The notes: generated by a model from the sequence alone, not told the origin. A stretch of DNA of 64,000 nucleotides from Pseudomonas sp. PD9R (GCF_019200975.1 NZ_JAHTMR010000014.1:58891-122890); one strand, 5' to 3'. Positions 50,855-60,554 are shown, counted from the stretch's first letter. Numbers and translations: made by a program.

Positions 50855-53143
50855 TTACTTAGGTGCGCTGAGGTTCAAGGTCGGCGTTTCATCGAAGAAG
50901 TTCCACGGCTTCAGCAGCACGTGCACCCACTCGGTCGGCATGATCGGCCATTCCTCAGCCCGCGCGATGTGCGTGGTGCCGGTGGTCAGCCAGACCACGT
51001 CGTCGGTGTTTTCAATCGACTGGTTGTCCTTGGTGAACTGCCCAAGGCCCGAGTCTTTGTCCGAGCGGTTCGGGTACTTGCCTTCCGGGTACTTCTCTTC
51101 AGGGTTGTAACGGGTCACCCACAGCTGCTTGTCCATGAAGCTCAGGCGGTGGTAAAGCCATTCGTCCTGGCCGAAGTTGGCGCCCTTGGCCACCGGGTGC
51201 GTGCCGCCGGCATACGGGATCAACTGATAGGAAACCGGGTTGCCGACTTTGTTTTCCTTGCTGAAGTTGGTCATCAGGCGAACGGTCGACGGGTCGAATT
51301 TCTGCGCCGCTTGCTGCTCGGTGCTGACTACTTTGGTTTCGGTCTGCATGGTGCTGGTGCGCGGGCCGCCACGGTCGTTCGGGGCGATAACCGGGTTCAC
51401 TTCCACCAGCGAGTTGTTTTCACCATCCACGTCCATGTCCAGACGGAAGTTGTAGATGTGCTGGTGCGTGGTGCCGACGATGTTGTGGTCGAGCAGGGTG
51501 CCGTAGCGGGTGTCTTCCTTGGCGGTGTCTTCGTGCATGGTCTTGGACTTCACGCCTTTGACTGCTTCGATACCGGTGGCACCGGCGTCGATGCCGATGG
51601 TGCCGTTCTGCTGGAAGACCCAGTCGAAGATGTAGTCGTAGTTGCCGACAGTGCTGATCCAGCGCACTACCAGTTCACGACGTTCGGTGCTGAGGTTGGG
51701 CTGGCCCATTTCCTGGTGTTTGTACTCGGGGCCGGCATAGCGCTCGAACACGGCCATGGCGCGCGGGATTGCGGTGGGTGCGCCGGTGTAGTCGGCGATG
51801 GTGGCGTCCAGCAGCACGGCGTTTTCCGGGGCGTCTTTGCCGCGGGCAATCGGCGAGGTCAGGGTGCCCATGCCGTAGTCGCCTGAATCGAGGTAGGCCT
51901 TGAAATACCAGCCGACATCCGGGTCGCCGTAAGGCACGATCATGCCGCCCAGCGAGCCTTCGTACATGATTTTGCGTTTCTTGCCCTTGTCGTCATAGGT
52001 GACGGTGGACAGGATCGGGCCAACGCGCGAATCGAGGCGAACGTGGAAGTCCCAGTTCTGCCAGTGAATGCTGTTGCCGGTGATGGTGTAGTTCTTGCCT
52101 TCGGGCTCGATGATTTCCAGCGGCTTGACCTGCGTGCCTTTACGTCCGCGACCGTCATACGGCGTCGGCTTCATTGGCACCGGGATAAGCGCTTCGTCTT
52201 CGATCTTGATCAGCTTTTTCTGTTCCAGATCGACGATGGCCACCAGGCCCTCGATCGGGTGCGCCCAATAGTTGCCGTCATCGGTATTGAGGTAGCTGAC
52301 GATTTTCAGCAGGCGTTTGTCCTGCGCCAGACCGTCCTTGCCATCGAAATAGCCGACGGTCAGCGGCGTGGCCACGACCTTTTTCACATCATTGATGCCA
52401 CGCTTGGCCAGGGCCTGCGCATATTCCGGGCTGTTCTCGACGGCCGATTGCACCGTGGCGAAATCGTCCAGCAGCACCATGCCGTGCGCGCCTTCAATCG
52501 GAGCCCAGGACTTGAGGGATTTGCTGTCGAGATCAACCAGCGCTTCGATCACATGCTTGCCGTCCAGCACGACGATATTGGCCTGGCGCGGTTGGGTGAC
52601 GTTTTGTCCGGTGTAGACGAAGTTCCACACCTGATCCTTTGGCGGCTCCTTGACCGAGACTTCGGTGAAGCGGAAACCGGGTTGGTAATGTTCGGACTTC
52701 TTGACGATGTCCACCGCCGCGGTGATTTCGGCTGCCGTCAGCGGGTTGAGCGGGCTAGGGCGGGTTTCAACGACAAAAGTCTTGTCCAGGCCCGACTGGA
52801 ACACCTGGTTGATGAAGTCTTTGGACATAAACGCCGTGTGGTCCTTGAACACCACCGGCACGGTCAGCTCTATGCGCTTGCCGTTGAGCATGGCCACTTT
52901 GCTGTTCGGCTTGACCTTGAGGTAGACCCCGTCCTTGGCGATGGTGAACAGGTTGGAATAGTCGTCCCATTTGACCGTGGCGCCAAACTCCTCAAGGCCC
53001 GCTTGCAGCGGCACCATTTCGGCATGGCCGCCGTGAGCCTGGGCAGTGCCCGCCCAGAAAGGCAGGCCGATGGCGCTCAGGGTGATGGCCAGGGCGAGGC
53101 GGGTCAGCGGTTTTTTATTAAGCGACGATTTAGAGCTGAACAT
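50855..53143 (-). CDS. tynA: Copper/TPQ primary-amine oxidase
   Basis: Periplasmic homodimeric enzyme that oxidises phenylethylamine, tyramine and similar amines to aldehydes with release of ammonia and peroxide. The 762 residues begin with a signal ending AQAHGG and an N-terminal copper-amine-oxidase N1 domain as in E. coli TynA (757 residues). The topaquinone precursor is Tyr502 in VGNYDYIFDW. Copper ligands fall in HQHIYNFRLDMDVDG and, near the C-terminus, TTHIARAEEWP. It lies between the paa/feaR block and fecIRA. Its aldehyde product needs a dehydrogenase before PaaK can act. Confidence 0.93.
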   Translation of the reverse strand: MFSSKSSLNKKPLTRLALAITLSAIGLPFWAGTAQAHGGHAEMVPLQAGLEEFGATVKWDDYSNLFTIAKDGVYLKVKPNSKVAMLNGKRIELTVPVVFKDHTAFMSKDFINQVFQSGLDKTFVVETRPSPLNPLTAAEITAAVDIVKKSEHYQPGFRFTEVSVKEPPKDQVWNFVYTGQNVTQPRQANIVVLDGKHVIEALVDLDSKSLKSWAPIEGAHGMVLLDDFATVQSAVENSPEYAQALAKRGINDVKKVVATPLTVGYFDGKDGLAQDKRLLKIVSYLNTDDGNYWAHPIEGLVAIVDLEQKKLIKIEDEALIPVPMKPTPYDGRGRKGTQVKPLEIIEPEGKNYTITGNSIHWQNWDFHVRLDSRVGPILSTVTYDDKGKKRKIMYEGSLGGMIVPYGDPDVGWYFKAYLDSGDYGMGTLTSPIARGKDAPENAVLLDATIADYTGAPTAIPRAMAVFERYAGPEYKHQEMGQPNLSTERRELVVRWISTVGNYDYIFDWVFQQNGTIGIDAGATGIEAVKGVKSKTMHEDTAKEDTRYGTLLDHNIVGTTHQHIYNFRLDMDVDGENNSLVEVNPVIAPNDRGGPRTSTMQTETKVVSTEQQAAQKFDPSTVRLMTNFSKENKVGNPVSYQLIPYAGGTHPVAKGANFGQDEWLYHRLSFMDKQLWVTRYNPEEKYPEGKYPNRSDKDSGLGQFTKDNQSIENTDDVVWLTTGTTHIARAEEWPIMPTEWVHVLLKPWNFFDETPTLNLSAPK

Positions 53144-53374
53144 GTGTGAATTCCTGGGGAAAAGCCGGTGACAGGCATGACAGCACTTTGCTACAGCCTA
53201 TGAATGGCTGCTTTGGGATTCCTGCCAGAATCCTTTGTTTGTGTGCCTGATTCAGCTTTCCCGACTGGCGGTGGATTGGCAAGCAGACAAAGCGCTTTGA
53301 CGTGGGCTGCAAACCATTGCTTCCAGTTAATAGGAAGCATTACTATTCACGCCCCGTTTACACAGCATGCCGCA

Positions 53375-53875
53375 ATGACCCCCAAGCTGCCCCGCAGACA
53401 CGGCTTTTTCGAGCATTACGAAGAGTTGGTTGGCACCTGGACCCGTCGCCTGAGAAATCGTCAGCAGGCCGAGGATCTGGCCCACGATACCTTTGTGCGG
53501 GTGCTTGAGTCCGATTCTGCGGCGGTACAGCAACCTCGGGCGTATCTGCACCAGACCGCGCGCAATATCGCAGTGGACGGTTATCGGCGTGAGGATCGGC
53601 GGGGTGCCATGGAGTCAGAGGCGATTGATCACAGTGAGTCGCCAACCGGCGACCCGGAGCATTTCATGCATGCGGTCCAGTTGGCTGATTCCATCGAGCG
53701 GGCGCTCACCGAGCTGCCGGTCAACTGCCGCAAGGTGTTTGTCTGGCAGAAAATCGAAGGCCTGACCCAGGCTGAAATCGCCGAACGCCTGGGACTGTCC
53801 AAGAACATGGTGGAAAAGTATATGATCCGCACGCTTCGGCATCTGCGTGACCGCCTGGACGGGTTGCAATCATGA
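53375..53875 (+). CDS. fecI: ECF sigma factor FecI
   Basis: Iron-citrate-type ECF sigma factor of 166 residues. Region 2 reads NRQQAEDLAHDTFVRVLE and region 4 reads LTQAEIAERLGLSKNMVEKYMIRTL, both typical of FecI. The ATG at 53375 gives the standard length; a frame open from 53204 covers the promoter area. It begins a fecI-fecR-fecA set. FecI would drive fecA after ferric citrate is sensed. Confidence 0.88.
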   Translation: MTPKLPRRHGFFEHYEELVGTWTRRLRNRQQAEDLAHDTFVRVLESDSAAVQQPRAYLHQTARNIAVDGYRREDRRGAMESEAIDHSESPTGDPEHFMHAVQLADSIERALTELPVNCRKVFVWQKIEGLTQAEIAERLGLSKNMVEKYMIRTLRHLRDRLDGLQS

Positions 53876-53890
53876 TGCGCGGTGACTTCT

Positions 53891-53973
53891 GTAGGAGCTG
53901 CCGAAGGCTGCGATCTTTTGGCGGTCTTGAAATCGCCGAAGATCAAAAGATCGCAGCCTGCGGCAGCTCCTAC
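53891..53973. repeat. Intergenic palindrome between fecI and fecR
   Basis: GTAGGAGCTGCCGAAGGCTG at 53891 and inverted GGCAGCTCCTAC ending at 53973 flank arms GATCTTTTGGCG/GATCAAAAGATC. It splits two genes that usually overlap. Confidence 0.88.
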
Positions 53974-54023
53974 ATAAAGCGGATCGGCCGCGCCTTCTCA
54001 TCCCCAGCCAAACAGGAACTTCC

Positions 54024-55007
54024 ATGATGGATACTCGTGATTGTGCGTGCGGGCAAACAACGGTTCGCGACGAAGCGGCGCGGTGGTTTGTGCGTTTGCA
54101 GGAACCTGCCGTCGATGTCGAAGCGTATCGCCAGTTCGAAACCTGGCTGGGCGAACACCCTCAACACCGAAATGAATTCGAATTGCTCCAGGGCCTGTGG
54201 ACAGCCGCCGACCTGGTGCCGGCCGCGCGTCTGAAAGCCCTCTGTGAAGAAACGCCGACTCGCAATAAACGCCGCCCGATAATGCGTTATGCGGTGGCTG
54301 CCAGCGTGGTGGCGGTGGCACTCGGGTTGGGGCTGTTCAGCGGCTTGAATCATCCTGCGACTTACACCGCCGAGTTTTCCACAGCGCTGGGCGAACGTCG
54401 CCATGTCGCGTTGCCGGACGGTTCGGTGGTCGATCTGGACAGCCGCAGCCGGATTCAGGTGCGCTTTGAAAAGAATCGCCGTGGCATTGAACTGACCGAA
54501 GGCGAAGCGATGTTCAGCGTCGAACACGACACCCGCCGGCCATTCGTGGTCGAGGCCGGTAGCGGCAAGGTCACTGTCACCGGCACGCGTTTCGACGTGC
54601 TCCATGGCAGCGCCGAAACCCGGGTCGTGGTCGAGCAGGGCACCGTCAAGGTTCAAGGGCACTCGGCGGCCGACAATGATTTCGTCAGCCTCACTGCCGG
54701 CATGGGCAGCCACGTCGATGCGCAAGGCAAAGTCGCGGCAGCCTATGCGGTCAACCCGGCGGAACTGACGGCGTGGCGCAGCGGCAAACTGGTGTTCAAC
54801 AACGCCAGCCTGGCCGATGTCGCCGAGCAGGTCTCACGTTATCGGGAGAAGCCACTCAGGATTGGCAACGCGGCGGTGGGCAATCTGCGCCTGACCAGCG
54901 TGTTCAAATCCGACAACACCGATGCGCTGCTCAAGGCCTTGCCGAGCATCCTTCCGGTGGCCGTGCGCACTCTGGATGACGGCAGCCAGGAAATAATTTC
55001 AAAATAA
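54024..55007 (+). CDS. fecR: FecR: transmembrane signal transducer and anti-sigma factor
   Basis: Inner-membrane regulator of 327 residues that receives the signal from the receptor's N-terminal domain and activates FecI. The cytoplasmic part has RDEAARWFVRLQEP...WLGEHPQHRNEFELLQGLW. A helix lies at about 92-108 (YAVAASVVAVALGLGLF). The periplasmic FecR domain shows VALPDGSVVDLDSRSRI and GEAMFSVEHDTRRPF. It lies 148 bases after fecI, separated by a palindrome, and 97 bases before fecA. Confidence 0.9.
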   Translation: MMDTRDCACGQTTVRDEAARWFVRLQEPAVDVEAYRQFETWLGEHPQHRNEFELLQGLWTAADLVPAARLKALCEETPTRNKRRPIMRYAVAASVVAVALGLGLFSGLNHPATYTAEFSTALGERRHVALPDGSVVDLDSRSRIQVRFEKNRRGIELTEGEAMFSVEHDTRRPFVVEAGSGKVTVTGTRFDVLHGSAETRVVVEQGTVKVQGHSAADNDFVSLTAGMGSHVDAQGKVAAAYAVNPAELTAWRSGKLVFNNASLADVAEQVSRYREKPLRIGNAAVGNLRLTSVFKSDNTDALLKALPSILPVAVRTLDDGSQEIISK

Positions 55008-55104
55008 ATTCAGGTTTTTTTCGAGTTCATCGTCTTCCTGTTCAACTGCAACTGGTTTGCATTAACAAGCGCACACTCTTGCGATCCACAGGACTACGTT
55101 CGAC

Positions 55105-57528
55105 GTGAAGAAATCCACCGCAAAAAACAACAAACTCCCTTGGTTGCCGCTGGCGCTCGCGCTGGCGGTCAACGTTGCGATGCCCCGGGCATTCGCCGCT
55201 GACGCCATTCACATCCAGGCGCAGCCATTGGGTCAGGCCTTGAGTGAGCTGGGCCAGCAAACGTCGTTGCAGGTTTTTTTCAGTCCTGAACTGGTGGCCG
55301 GCAAACAGGCCCCGGCGGTGGACGGCAATATTTCGCCGGAAGAGGCGCTGCGTCTGTTGCTGCAGGGCAGCGGCCTGCAATACCAGATCGATGAAGGTTC
55401 GGTGACGCTGCTGCCGGCGCCGGCTTCGGCGGCCAATGGCCCGATGGAACTGGGCGTGACCGACATCAAAGTGGTCGGCGACTGGCTCGGCGACGCCGAT
55501 GCCGCCGTGGTGCAGAACCACCCCGGCGCGCGTACCGTGGTCCGCCGCGAGGCGATGGTCGAGCAAGGCGCCATGAATGTCGGCGACGTGTTGAAGCGCG
55601 TGCCGGGTGTTCAGGTGCAAGACGCCAACGGCACCGGCGGCAGCGACATTTCCCTGAACGTCGGCGTTCGCGGCCTGACCTCACGCCTGTCGCCACGCTC
55701 CACCGTTTTGATCGACGGCGTACCTGCCGCGTTCGCCCCGTACGGTCAGCCTCAGTTGTCCATGGCACCGATTTCCTCGGGCAACCTGGACAGCATCGAC
55801 GTGGTTCGCGGCGCCGGCTCCGTACGCTACGGGCCACAGAACGTCGGTGGCGTGATCAACTTCGTGACCCGCGCGATTCCTCAACAAGCCTCGGCGGAAA
55901 TCGGCACGACGCTGGAAACTTCCCGGCACGGCGGCTGGAAACACATCGACACCGCGTTTGCCGGCGGCACCGCCGATAACGGCATCGGCGTCGCGCTGCT
56001 GTACTCCGGCGTCAACGGCAATGGTTACCGTGAGCGCAACAACGGCAACGACATCGACGATGTGATCCTCAAGACCCATTGGGCGCCGACTGATTTCGAC
56101 GATTTCAGCCTCAATTTTCACTACTACGATGCCAGCGCCGACATGCCCGGCGGCCTGACGCAGGCGCAGTACGATGCCGATCCATTCCAGTCCGACCGTA
56201 ACAACGACAACTTCAGCGGCCGTCGCAAGGACGTGTCGTTCAAGTGGGCGCGGGAAATCGACGACCGTACCCAGGCTGAAGTGCTGACCTACTACTCGGA
56301 CAGCTTTCGTGGCAGCAACATCGCCGCGCGGGACCAGAAGACCCTCGGCTCGTTTCCGCGTACCTATTACACCTTCGGCATCGAACCGCGGGTCTCCCAT
56401 GTGTTCGACGTCGGCCCGACCACCCAGGAAGTCAGTGTCGGTTATCGCTACCTGAAAGAAGGCATGCACGAAGAGGCCAGCCGCCTGGCGCTGGTCAACA
56501 ACGAGCCGGTCGTGACCAAGACGTCGGACGGGCATGTGTACCAGGACCGCACCGGTGGCACTGAGGCCAACTCGGTTTACGTCGACAACAAAATCGATGT
56601 CGGCAACTGGACCGTCACCCCAGGTATTCGTTTCGAGCACATCAGCACGGATTGGCATGATCGCCCGGTGCTCGACACTGCCGGCAAACGCGTACCAGAG
56701 AAAAACCGCAGCATCGAGAGCAATGAGCCGCTGCCGGCTTTGAGCGTCATGTATCACATCTCCGATGCCTGGAAGCTGTTCGCCAACTACGAGACTTCGT
56801 TCGGCAGCCTGCAGTATTTCCAGCTCGGTCAAGGTGGCTCGGGTGACGAAACCGCCAATGGCCTGGAACCGGAAAAGGCCAAGACCTACGAGGTCGGCAC
56901 ACGCTACAACGATGATGTGTGGGGCGGTGAAGTGACGCTGTTCTACATCGACTTCGATAAAGAGCTGCAATACATCAGCAACGATGCGGGCTGGACCAAC
57001 CTTGGCGCGACCACGCACCGGGGTATCGAAGCCTCGGTGCACTACGACATGGCCGCGCTGGACCCACGCCTTGAAGGCCTGACCGCCAACGCCGGTTTCA
57101 CCTACACCCGTGCGGTGTATGAAGGTGAGATTCCCGACTTCAAGGGCCGCGACCTGCCGTTCTACTCGCGTCAGGTGGCGACTGCCGGCCTGCGGTACGA
57201 CATCAACCGCTGGACCTACAACCTCGATGCCTTCGCCCAGTCCAAACAGCGCTCGCCGGGTGTGGCGATCAATGCCGATGGTAGTTTCACCAATAACTAC
57301 ATCACCGAAGGCACCGCCGATGGCCAGTACGGCGACATTCCGGGTTACGTGACCTGGAATGTGCGCAGCGGCTATGACTTCGGTCCGTCGGTTTCGAATC
57401 TGAAAGTCGGTGCCGGTGTGAAGAACATCTTCGACAAGCAGTACTTCACCCGCTCCAGCGACAACAATTCGGGCATGTATGTGGGTGCACCGCGTACGTT
57501 CTTTGTGCAGGCCAGTGTAGGGTTCTGA
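55105..57528 (+). CDS. fecA: TonB-dependent ferric citrate receptor FecA
   Basis: Outer-membrane receptor of 807 residues. After the signal (ending AFAADA) comes the STN signalling domain (about residues 35-110, with QPLGQALSELGQQTSLQVFF), then a plug with GDVLKRVPGVQVQDANG, and a 22-stranded barrel ending in the terminal Phe. FecA-specific stretches include VVGDWLGDA, FAPYGQPQLSMAPI and VGGVINFVTRAIPQ. A GTG at 55105 is the start. A 97-base AT-rich gap before it should hold the FecI promoter. The assignment rests on remembered E. coli FecA similarity. Confidence 0.9.
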   Translation: MKKSTAKNNKLPWLPLALALAVNVAMPRAFAADAIHIQAQPLGQALSELGQQTSLQVFFSPELVAGKQAPAVDGNISPEEALRLLLQGSGLQYQIDEGSVTLLPAPASAANGPMELGVTDIKVVGDWLGDADAAVVQNHPGARTVVRREAMVEQGAMNVGDVLKRVPGVQVQDANGTGGSDISLNVGVRGLTSRLSPRSTVLIDGVPAAFAPYGQPQLSMAPISSGNLDSIDVVRGAGSVRYGPQNVGGVINFVTRAIPQQASAEIGTTLETSRHGGWKHIDTAFAGGTADNGIGVALLYSGVNGNGYRERNNGNDIDDVILKTHWAPTDFDDFSLNFHYYDASADMPGGLTQAQYDADPFQSDRNNDNFSGRRKDVSFKWAREIDDRTQAEVLTYYSDSFRGSNIAARDQKTLGSFPRTYYTFGIEPRVSHVFDVGPTTQEVSVGYRYLKEGMHEEASRLALVNNEPVVTKTSDGHVYQDRTGGTEANSVYVDNKIDVGNWTVTPGIRFEHISTDWHDRPVLDTAGKRVPEKNRSIESNEPLPALSVMYHISDAWKLFANYETSFGSLQYFQLGQGGSGDETANGLEPEKAKTYEVGTRYNDDVWGGEVTLFYIDFDKELQYISNDAGWTNLGATTHRGIEASVHYDMAALDPRLEGLTANAGFTYTRAVYEGEIPDFKGRDLPFYSRQVATAGLRYDINRWTYNLDAFAQSKQRSPGVAINADGSFTNNYITEGTADGQYGDIPGYVTWNVRSGYDFGPSVSNLKVGAGVKNIFDKQYFTRSSDNNSGMYVGAPRTFFVQASVGF

Positions 57529-57535
57529 TCTTTAT

Positions 57536-57577
57536 GCCAGACCGCTTACTGGGTTCGAACCCAGTAAGCGGTCTGGC
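57536..57577. terminator. Perfect 42-bp palindrome after fecA
   Basis: Bases 57536-57577 are an exact palindrome: each 21-base half is the complement of the other, centred on TTCGAA. It starts 8 bases after the fecA stop and 22 bases before the protease stop on the other strand, so it can end transcription from both sides. No long T-tract follows. Confidence 0.75.
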
Positions 57578-57599
57578 TTTACGATTCGCAATCCAGCTT

Positions 57600-59120
57600 T
57601 CAGGGTGGCAGAAGAAAGTCGACTGACGGTCCTGAATTTCCCGCTGCATCCCCTCCCTTGAGACAGACTTTCTGTTGACCCTCGGCAATCGATACATGGA
57701 AAACCCCGGTTGATGGCGAGACCTCCTGGTAGTTTTCTTCCTTGTCGCAGTCCACCGTCTGCACCTTGCCGGTCTTGTATCGGTATTGGTCGGAGTCAAG
57801 ATACGGTCTGATCGGATATGCCCTTACGTCATAATCGCTCTCTCCAATCGAGTCAGCCCTGTAAACCGGTGAGAGCGGCGCTGGCTCTTCCATCAGCCAT
57901 CGCCAATAAACAATGGCGTTTCGAGCGTCCCATTGCCCCGGCACGTCTGTCGGTCGTTGTTGGCCAATGACACAGAGGAAATACAAACCCGCACCTTCGC
58001 GCAGTTCTCTGCTCAGTTGATTTTGGCCTTCGGGTTTGCTGGCGTGGACCTCGCTATAGCCATTGATCGACTCGCAATCGGCCAGTGTTTGCGTGTGTCG
58101 GTAGCGATAAAAGGGCGCGTTCAGGGAGAGCCGCTGGTCCCACCTCCAAGGGATGATCTCGCCATTGGCTTCGCGTTGAACCTTCACGTAGTCGGTTGCA
58201 TCTGTCGATAGTGGAAAAGACCAGGTGGGGCCCAAAGGGCAGCGAGCCTCACGGGGACTGAAGTGCCCTTCGAGAAAGCATCTATCCAGCCCCTCGGCCG
58301 GCGACGCATAGTTGGTATCAAGCTGCTTGTTGACCTTTCCTTCTGCCACTTCACAAGGTGCGCCCGTGGAACATACGTGCTGACCGCTACCACGCGTGGT
58401 TGTGCCTAGAACACCAACGATTTCATTGGTATAGCGGCCCAATACGGGTGAGCCTGATATTCCGTTGATCACATCCAGGCATTGATTGCTCGATTGATCG
58501 ACCCACCGCCATGGACCCTCAAGAATGGCGGCCTGATGATCCTGCTTGCAGGCCATACGCTGAACAAAGCCATTGAGAGGAGCACCGACAATCAGAATGT
58601 CGTTGTTCGGCATCATGGCATGAGCGGCGATTTTCAGAGGCTTAATGCCGTCTGCGATTAACTGTTCCAGCGATCGACTCAGTTGAACGAGGGAGATGTC
58701 CTGACCTCTGAGGGTGCTCCAGTTAATGGCGCTGACAGCGTAGGTTTTTTGCCGCTGCTCAGTGTCGTGGAAGAAGTTGAAGGTCACCGTGCCGGTCGCC
58801 GGCTGGTTCACAATGAATTCGTTGGAAAGTTGTGGATCAGTGCAGTGCCCGGAAGTCAGGACGTAGGCAGGACCGGCGAGGCCTTCAGTGTTGCGGGTGT
58901 CGATGAGCGAGCCTGTGCAGGTCATGCCGCCATCCACCATGACCCGGCCAATGCCTTGCCAGTGCGCATAACGCCCGTCGACATTGGACAGTTGTTGTGC
59001 CGGTGAGAGGTTGGGCGCTCCTTCACCCCAATCCACTCTGTCGGGGGCGGCGTGTGCACCGCCGCCCTTCAAGATGAGAAGACTGGTGAAGACCAGTCCC
59101 GCGATCAATCGTGGTTTCAT
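57600..59120 (-). CDS. Secreted trypsin-like serine protease with unusual Ser motif
   Basis: Exported protein of 506 residues. The signal peptide ends at GGGAHAAP. A chymotrypsin-fold domain spans about 45-260 with catalytic His92 (TSGHCTD), Asp141 (GQDISLVQL) and Ser222 in NGISGSPVLG, where GDSGGP is usual: Asp is replaced by Ile and the second Gly by Ser. The C-terminal 240 residues have paired cysteines and no family I recognise, with repeats of aromatic-rich strands (PFYRYRHTQTL, IVYWRWLMEE). The ATG at 59120 begins the signal peptide. The catalytic set is complete, so the protein is probably active. Its target is unknown. Confidence 0.8.
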   Translation of the reverse strand: MKPRLIAGLVFTSLLILKGGGAHAAPDRVDWGEGAPNLSPAQQLSNVDGRYAHWQGIGRVMVDGGMTCTGSLIDTRNTEGLAGPAYVLTSGHCTDPQLSNEFIVNQPATGTVTFNFFHDTEQRQKTYAVSAINWSTLRGQDISLVQLSRSLEQLIADGIKPLKIAAHAMMPNNDILIVGAPLNGFVQRMACKQDHQAAILEGPWRWVDQSSNQCLDVINGISGSPVLGRYTNEIVGVLGTTTRGSGQHVCSTGAPCEVAEGKVNKQLDTNYASPAEGLDRCFLEGHFSPREARCPLGPTWSFPLSTDATDYVKVQREANGEIIPWRWDQRLSLNAPFYRYRHTQTLADCESINGYSEVHASKPEGQNQLSRELREGAGLYFLCVIGQQRPTDVPGQWDARNAIVYWRWLMEEPAPLSPVYRADSIGESDYDVRAYPIRPYLDSDQYRYKTGKVQTVDCDKEENYQEVSPSTGVFHVSIAEGQQKVCLKGGDAAGNSGPSVDFLLPP

Positions 59121-59235
59121 GATTCGTCCCTGGTTGCACAGTTCAGGGTTCATGGTGTTGGCTTGTTCAAAGGGTGTCTACTGTCAAAATTGCCAGTAAA
59201 TGGCCCCGTTGATCGGATGCAGTGTTGCTGACGTC

Positions 59236-60387
59236 TTAGACCTTCAACACCTTCCCGCCAATGGCCACTGCCACCAGCAACACCGCCATCAAGCCTGTGG
59301 CGAAACTCAAACTGCTGCCATGGGCGATGAATCCGATGACCGCAGGCCCTGCGAGAATTCCTGCGTAACCCAGGGTGGTAATCGCCGGCACGGCAATGCT
59401 TTGTGGCATGACGGTCTGCTTGCCGACTGCGGTGTACAGCACTGGCACAATGTTCGAGCAGCCGGCCCCCAGCATCGCATACCCCACCAGCGCCGCTTCC
59501 CAGCTCGGGGCAAATGTCGCCAGAAACAGCCCGGCCGCTGCGGTCAGCCCACCGAATACAATCACCCGCGTTGCGCCAAGACGACGCACGATTGAGTCAC
59601 CGGTCAAGCGTCCAGCCGTCATGGTCAGGGCAAACGCCGCATAACCCAATCCGGCATAGGCGGTGTCGATCCCGCGTTCCTGCGTCAGGAACACCGCGCT
59701 CCAGTCGAGTGCCGCGCCTTCGGCGAGGAACACGATGAAGCACATCCCACCAATGAACAGCACGATGCCATGGGGAGCGGCAAACGCCGGTCCCGAGCTT
59801 TCACTGCCGTAGGGCAACAGGTGTGGCACAGCCCTGGCCAGTGCGATCAGCAGCAACACAACCACCGCCAGCATCGCGCCCAACGGTGAAATCCCAAGAC
59901 CGAGCAGCGCACTGACACCCGCCGCGCCGACGATCCCGCCGAGACTGAACATGCCGTGGAAACCCGACATCATGTTCTTGCCACTGGCGCGCTCGACAAT
60001 GACTGCTTGCAGGTTAACCGTTGAATCGACCGTGCCAAGGCCTGCGCCGAACATGAACAGGGCCGCGATCAGTGCCGGGATTGAAGACACTGTTGCCAGC
60101 AGCGGCAGGGCCAGGCAGATCAACAAAGTGCCGCCGGTCGCCACTTTCCGACAGCCGAAACGCGTGGCCAGAAGTCCGGCCAGGGGCATCGCCAGAATCG
60201 AGCCCACGCCCAGGCACAACAGCAACAAACCGAGAGTGCCTTCATCCAGCCCGGCCCGGGCCTTGGCGTATGGCACCAGCGGTGCCCACGCCGCGATGCC
60301 GAACCCGGCGATGAAAAAGGCGATGCGCGTGGACATCTGTTCCAGACGCCCCGGCACGAACGAGGTCTGGGTGTGGAGGTTGGTCAT
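59236..60387 (-). CDS. MFS transporter, YbjJ-like
   Basis: Inner-membrane permease of 383 residues with 12 predicted helices. The typical features are the N-terminal RIAFFIAGFGIAAWAPLVPYAKARAGLDEGTLGLLLL, the loop LLATRFGCRKV between helices 2 and 3 and GFHGMFSLGGIVGAAG in helix 5. The group is close to fucose/sugar-like permeases, but the substrate is unknown. The ATG at 60387 is preferred over a GTG at 60474 on length. It diverges from the DapF-like gene across 167 bases. Confidence 0.82.
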   Translation of the reverse strand: MTNLHTQTSFVPGRLEQMSTRIAFFIAGFGIAAWAPLVPYAKARAGLDEGTLGLLLLCLGVGSILAMPLAGLLATRFGCRKVATGGTLLICLALPLLATVSSIPALIAALFMFGAGLGTVDSTVNLQAVIVERASGKNMMSGFHGMFSLGGIVGAAGVSALLGLGISPLGAMLAVVVLLLIALARAVPHLLPYGSESSGPAFAAPHGIVLFIGGMCFIVFLAEGAALDWSAVFLTQERGIDTAYAGLGYAAFALTMTAGRLTGDSIVRRLGATRVIVFGGLTAAAGLFLATFAPSWEAALVGYAMLGAGCSNIVPVLYTAVGKQTVMPQSIAVPAITTLGYAGILAGPAVIGFIAHGSSLSFATGLMAVLLVAVAIGGKVLKV

Positions 60388-60554
60388 ATCAATCCCTGGC
60401 AAAAAAGTCGCGTCTCCAAGGGACAATGATCCGCCGGCGAGGGTTCGATCAGCGTCCGCAGGGTCTGCGGTCAATCAGGCTGACATCCTTGCACAGCCCG
60501 AGCGGGTTTCGCGATATGTTGGGCCAGACCCAACATTCCAGCAGGGAGGGCGCC

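Noticed and set aside
57551..57562. GGGTTCGAACCC as a tRNA T-arm or attachment-site remnant
   Set aside because: It is the exact centre of a 42-bp palindrome; no acceptor, D or anticodon arm flanks it.
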